Below, piece after piece: positions 59,370 through 64,000 of a stretch of 64,000 nt of DNA (positions are counted from its first letter, which is position 1; each line of letters begins with the position of its first letter). This DNA comes from Gorsachius magnificus. Taxonomy: Eukaryota > Chordata > Aves > Pelecaniformes > Ardeidae. The notes under the pieces are model-generated. The model did not search any database. It was not told the origin of the DNA and worked only from the letters and a program-made list of their open reading frames with translations. The position numbers were made by a program, and so were the translations under genes. The DNA lies in assembly GCA_034008185.1 (NCBI GenBank), contig CM067081.1, positions 69,926,054-69,990,053 on the forward strand, in the 5' to 3' direction.

Positions 59370-59534
59370 GGAAGAGAAGAGAAGAGAGGAGAAGAGAGGA
59401 GAAGAGAAGAGAGGAGAAGAGAGGAGAAGAGAGGAGAAGAGAGGAGAAGAGAGGAGAAGAGAGGAGAAGAGAAGAGAGGAGAAGAGAGGAGAGAGAAGGA
59501 AAGGAGGAAGGAAGGAAGGGAGGGAGGAAGGAAG
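59370..59534 (+). repeat. GA-rich satellite, (GAGAAGAGAG)n-type
   Basis: An unbroken purine tract of about 160 bases built on a 10-base unit (gaagagagga) with shorter 5-base units at the start, ending in (GGAAG)n. Strand asymmetry is complete, so triplex (H-DNA) formation is plausible. Open frames across it on both strands (Arg/Glu/Lys-rich and Ser/Leu-rich) are artefacts of the repeat. Confidence 0.97.
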
Positions 59535-60399
59535 CAAACCTTGCATGCATTTTGTCTGCCTAGATCAAGTCACTACCACAGTTCTTCAGGTTCACTTACA
59601 ATTAAGCCTGTTGTTTTCTTCCATATTTGCCATTATTATGAAGTCACTCATATTCTAGGCAGCTTTTTATAGCTTTACATCATCAAAATATTAGTTTGCC
59701 AGAAGTGGCTGCTGAGCTTATGTTCAGCCCACAGCTCAGAAGCACTGACCCCTGAGGAAGTTCTGTGAGCAGAGGACATTCACGAGGGCATTCACTGTAG
59801 CCTTTTTGAATTCCATGTGCGCTGTTCCTGCCCTTTCTCACATAGCATTCATTTCTACCCAAAAGTGGTGTGGTCCTAAAGCCACCCCCACTGAATCACC
59901 CTCCAAAGCAGAATGGACATGGTATAGCCCCTGCTCTTCTCCGCTATTCCATTAGACCTTGTTCACTACACGTGAAAGGGCTTGCCAGCAAAGCTACACT
60001 AATATAATACCAACAGAGCCACCTCAGTGGAACCGTTTTGATGAACAAAATAATAAACCAGCAAAAAGATTTTCCCCCCTCCCAATATTGTTCTGTCTAC
60101 CTCAGGCAATTGTTTTCATGCTTCTGACTGACACAGCAAGGATGGCAAAACTCTCTGCGTAGACAAGAAATCCTGAAGGGGGGGAACAGAATACTCACTG
60201 CTCCTTCTGGTTGCGACTCAGTTGTCTGGCTGCTTGCATGAGGGAGTTTGCTTTTAGACCTGTATTTGGGGCAAATATCATTAATATTTTTTAATTCTCC
60301 TTTTTCAATATTGCTTATTTTAAAAGAGCACTAGGGTCTAGCATTTCCTGATGCTATAGGAAATAAAAACTAGGGAAAAAAAAAAGGTCCTTTGAGGAA
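59535..60399. other. Non-coding sequence, nothing recognised
   Basis: No gene or repeat recognised before the ancient LINE. Confidence 0.35.
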
Positions 60400-62645
60400 G
60401 ATCAACAGATAGCCAAAGGACTGGCAACATTTGACCATTGGGATGTATTTACTGAAAGAAGACCCTTTTTGAAGGACAGACTCCGTCTGAGCAACTGTGG
60501 AAATAGCCTTCTGGAAGCAAGTCTGGCAGGACTGATAAGCAGAGCTTTGAACTGAAAAATGAAGGGTACAGAGTCAAAGACTTGAATAATCTCTGCATGC
60601 CCGTAGAACACCAGAGGAGAAAGCCTAGGTACACGAGGGTATGCCAAAAGATAAAGAAATTTCAGCGATCAGAATGGCGGGGAATAAGAAGGAAGAAAGT
60701 GCAGACTGTGATGAGAACCGCTTCCAAGTCGGCAATAGAGTGTCAGGAGCAGGTCTTAACAAAGCTGTAGTATGGGGTACAGAAATATTTAACAACAATA
60801 TATGTACCAAAAAAGGGAAGAGCACGAACTAAGCTGGCAGGGCATTAGGCAGGACAGGTACTCGCTGGTAGCACAACAGAATAGCAATCACGGCTGGAAC
60901 ACTGGTCTCGAAGCACATGCATTATTCAGAAAGGCAGAGATAAAGGTGAAGGTGGTGGCAGAGAACTGCACATTAATGATACGAAACACTGCAAAGGATG
61001 TGCAGAAGGGATAGCATGCGAAAAGCAGAATTTGTTCCAGTTAAAATCACTCTGGGGAAAGCCGGTAAAAGAGAGTACTCGGAAAGTGCAAGCCCCCTGA
61101 TTTGGTTCTGGTTATGGGTAAAGTCAGCAGCAATGCCATTAGAGACACAAGTTCTGTTGCCTTTGTATCATGCGGGGAAATTTTTACCTTCCCAAATACG
61201 GATCAAAGAACAACTGCCGCTAATGATGATGGAATCCAGATACTTCTGGATGTAGTAGTCAGCAAATTTATTAATAAAATTCTCACAGAACCAGTAAAAA
61301 GTGATGCTGATTGAGACTCGGTTTTCGTAACTGATGATTGCAGCAAAAAATGACCTCAGCTCAAGTGGTCAGGGACTGACACTTCCTAATTAAATGGAAC
61401 AGATAAATGAGTCTGTTAATAAGGTTTTGCATTTCAAAAGGGCAAAGTTAGGGGTAAACTCATGGAATTGATTAGTAAAGTCAGATGGATTGCAAAGTCC
61501 GGGCATTAAAATGTGAAAGAGGCCTGGAGCTTCTACAGGTCTGAGAGAATAAAAGTTTCAGGCATCTGCGTAACAGGCAAAAGCGAAAGCCTGGTTGTGT
61601 AACCACTTCAAGAGAGGTACCAGAACACTAGCTTACATCTTTTAAAAGAAAGGCTGGGTGCTAAACAGAGAACGGGCTAAAATGTGACAGGGAAGATCAC
61701 ACCAAAGTCATCCTAAGCTTTCTTGGACAAGATGATATCCTACACAGAGGGAACAAGGTACCATCTATTTGTGTTTTACTACATCATTTGATACAGTAGC
61801 ACAGAAGACATTTTTTGTTAGCTGGAGCTCTGCAGAAAACCCATATATATAACAAGGATCTGGCTCGTAGCACACAGACACCGCTGAAAAAAAAAGCGTT
61901 ACAAGGCTGGAGAGAAGCAATTAGGATTGCTCTTCAAACTAAGTGCTGGGACCAGTCTTGTTTAATATTTTCATAAATGATCATGACATAAGTACAGACT
62001 TCTAAATTTTTGATGATGCAACATTGAGAGGTATCGTTAATGCAATGAAAAGCATATCAAGACTCTGAAAACCAATAAAGATTAAAAAAAAAAAAAAAGC
62101 AAAGTTAGGACTAACAGTACAATTTCCCCTAGTTGCTCCACGCTTGTAAGCCAGGAGAAATATCTGGCCACGCTATCGAAGGTGAGACTCATGCTACTGT
62201 ATGACCCAGCATTCAACACAGGTAACTACAATCCAGTAAGACAGAGATCGGAAAGTGTTAATGCCTTAGCACAAAACCTGATGAGGCCTTGTGTGCAGCT
62301 CTGAGCACCCATGGGAAGGAAAGCTTGATTCCAGCTGGAAGTACTGTGCAGAAACACAGCTAACGTGACCAAGAGGAAACAAGAAGAGGCCTTAATAACT
62401 TGGCTCATTAACCTGGAAAAAAGAAAAAAAAAGAAAGAGGGCTGAGAAGATATAAGCTAGCCACAGGAAATCAGTGAAAACAGCAAAATCAGAAAATTTT
62501 TCCTAGAGTCATCAGTCTTGCTGTGGGGGTCAGTGAGCACCAAGAATCTAATAGCATTTAAGACTCAACTTGACGCATTGCTGAAAGCAAATCTATGTGT
62601 TTGTGGTAAGAGGAGGTCTTGCTAGTCCAAGAAGTCCCCTCTAGT
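60400..62645 (+). mobile_element. Ancient CR1-type LINE, about 2.2 kb, heavily decayed
   Basis: Order of recognised blocks follows a CR1/L3-type ORF2. First 'ctggcaggactgataagcag' then 'agctttgaactg' (60526-60557). Then 'ttaacaaagctgtagtatgg', 'atgtaccaaaaaagggaag' and the endonuclease-like 'gaaaagcagaatttgttcca' then 'gttaaaatcact' (61019-61051). Then 'ggcattaaaatgtgaaagag' then 'gcctggagcttctacagg', the RT-core FDTV words near 61790, [13 protein letters not shown] at 61943-61981, and the degraded FADDT box near 62010. The C-terminal wording 'ccttgtgtgcagctctgagc' then 'acccatgggaa' and 'ggctcattaacctgg' ends it. It is full of stops and indels, with a poly(A) run inserted at 62084-62098. Not an avian-lineage young CR1. 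Its 3' end near 62620-62645 is weakly defined. Confidence 0.75.
61785..62040 (+). pseudogene. Reverse-transcriptase core of the ancient LINE, inactive
   Basis: 'ttactacatcatttgataca' then 'gtagcaca' (near 61778) decodes to F-T-T-S-F-D-T-V, the relic of the DFSKAFDTVPH motif that carries the first catalytic Asp. Frame 61943-61981 reads [13 protein letters not shown]. Past it the frame meets a stop codon, and then IFDDATLRG stands where avian CR1 has FADDTKLG. Stops between motifs and the altered box show it makes no enzyme. Confidence 0.7.
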
Positions 62646-64000
62646 TTGGTGGGCCTAACTGTGACTGAGTATCTGAGGGAGAGCTTAGAAGAAGAGATCT
62701 GTGGGATGAGAGAAGACTGCAGGTCTTCAGTGTTTGATAAATCTTTTAGCTGCTTCTCAATTCTAAACTTTTGCTGGTTTGCCAAACATGAACTGAAAGA
62801 CCCAAATCTTGCGAAAAACTTTTCAAGTTTGAGCAATATTCTGTAGCTTGAACGGTGAAAGAGGAAGAACATGGATTTTCATGTAAAATTTAAAACATTT
62901 CTCTCAGACTCGTCTGACTACTCAGCTGAACCTCACCATCTGAAATATTCAGGCCGGCTATGTCCTACGGAGAGAACAAGCCCCATTCACCAGCTGCCTG
63001 CCAGCCAAACACTGAAAGTGAAAACAAAGTGGCCGAAGAATGTTGATTCAATACCATCTCATATGTGTGCAGTATTGCTGTTTGCCAGTCTGAAGCTAAA
63101 TCTACTTGCAGAGCTAAGGGCTTGGGCTTCCTCTTGCAAGAGACCACAGGAAATTACTCCTTGGCTTTGCTTGGGATAATACATGCAGAGTTTTTATAGC
63201 TAAGCAGGTGGATGTTTTCTCCTCTGTCCACAGGGTCTACCTGCTTCTGCTGCTTCTCCAGAAAGGTCCTTGGAGTCAAATTTGCAATAAAGGTGACAGG
63301 GTGCCCCAGGACACATTCTTCTGAAGAAACTGGTGCTTGGTTATTCTCCTGCTTCTGCTGCTGTTCCCTGTGTTGTGCTCTACTCTTGAGACTCACCTGC
63401 CTGGCCCCCATCTTGCACCATGGCTCTGGCCACTTGCTTGTTTCCAGCCTGGTGCTGCAGGCTGTCTCAGGCTGCTGAGCTCCCAGGTGAGGTGTGACTG
63501 ATCCCCCCACCACCTGGCTCCAGCCGCCACATGAACCCATGGGGAGAAACACAGAAAAAAGGCTTTTGGGGTATGTATGTCTCTTCCACAGCAGCCCAGC
63601 AGAGCAGCTCCCTTGCCTTCATACTTACCAATTCATGGGTTCTCACTAACTGGGTAATGAGAGAAAAGTCTGAGTTCATTACGGTGTAGATCTAACTCTA
63701 AGCAAGCTGTGTGTGCCAGACCAATGCAACCACATGAAAAGGTATTCCTATATTCATTTCTGCTAGGTTTTGGTTGGGGTTTTGGAGGTCTTTGTTTTGT
63801 TTTTTATGACCAGTCTAATGCTGATTGGCATTTCTTTTAATGCCTGGCTCCTAGACTCATGTGGTTATGCAGAAAATATGTGAACAAAAGGGAGGGTCCA
63901 ACTCACTCTGTCACAAGACTTCATGCCTCAGAGAAGCACCACAGCCTGGATGGCAAATAAAGGGGTGCCAAAGTAAAACTGCGTTCCGGCATTTCGGCAT
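62646..64000. other. Non-coding sequence to the window end, nothing recognised
   Basis: Frames of up to 132 codons (reverse 63154-63552) are opposed by forward frames over the same bases and show no domain. The end of the window is not a recognisable feature boundary. Confidence 0.4.

Noticed and set aside
59252..59563. Arg/Glu-rich frame of 103 codons and opposite Ser/Leu-rich frames
   Set aside because: Translations of the GA-rich satellite, not a protein.
1..64000. CRISPR arrays, bacterial operons, prophage, plasmid features
   Set aside because: The sequence is plainly vertebrate: CR1 LINEs, MIR-like SINE, microsatellites and a CpG island. No regularly spaced repeats with unique spacers were seen.
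1..64000. tRNA, rRNA, snRNA or microRNA genes
   Set aside because: No A-box/B-box pairs, rRNA words or long stable hairpins were noticed by eye. A structured-RNA search (tRNAscan, Infernal) would be needed to exclude them formally.

Overview
This is a piece of a vertebrate nuclear genome, most likely from a bird. The best evidence is three CR1 LINE fragments carrying the avian-type 3' end built on ATTCTATGATTCTA-like repeats (about 41571-42223, 45604-45933, and reverse strand 53870-54831). They sit in A+T-leaning, intron-like or intergenic sequence with few young repeats. Several much older repeats seem to survive as well: a badly decayed CR1-type LINE of about 2.2 kb (60400-62645), a MIR-like SINE (58850-58990), two copies of an old repeat built around 'ggtcagaccaaaggtcca' (1035-1200 and 58046-58205), and scattered relics of the short palindromic DNA elements common in turtle and crocodile genomes. 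The species cannot be fixed from the sequence.

No intact protein-coding gene, tRNA or rRNA could be supported. The open reading frames are short, overlap on both strands and resemble no protein family. The exceptions are reverse-transcriptase fragments inside CR1 elements and one short C2H2 zinc-finger relic near 56971-57060. The window is therefore best read as a gene desert or very large intron(s); an exon too short or too fast-evolving to recognise by eye could be missed.

Layout: 1-13 kb is A+T-rich, with one old repeat and a probable solo retroviral LTR (about 1590-2320). 13-41 kb is mostly unique sequence, with patches of retained CpG and homeobox-type A+T motifs that look like conserved regulatory elements (near 14.1, 18.4, 23.6, 24.5, 26.5, 30.3-30.8, 35.6, 37, 39.1 and 40.2 kb). 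41.5-46 kb holds two CR1 3' ends and a compound pentanucleotide satellite. 46-49 kb ends in the strongest regulatory signal, a CpG island (about 48300-48850) with an RFX X-box, a YY1 site and a flanking homeodomain/ONECUT-type cluster. 49-55 kb is mostly unremarkable plus the reverse-strand CR1. 55-64 kb contains a second promoter-like CpG patch (57240-57620), the zinc-finger relic, a GA-rich satellite and the cluster of ancient repeats.

There are no operons or gene pathways to describe. The functional content, if any, is regulatory, and that is inferred from composition and motifs rather than shown by conservation data.
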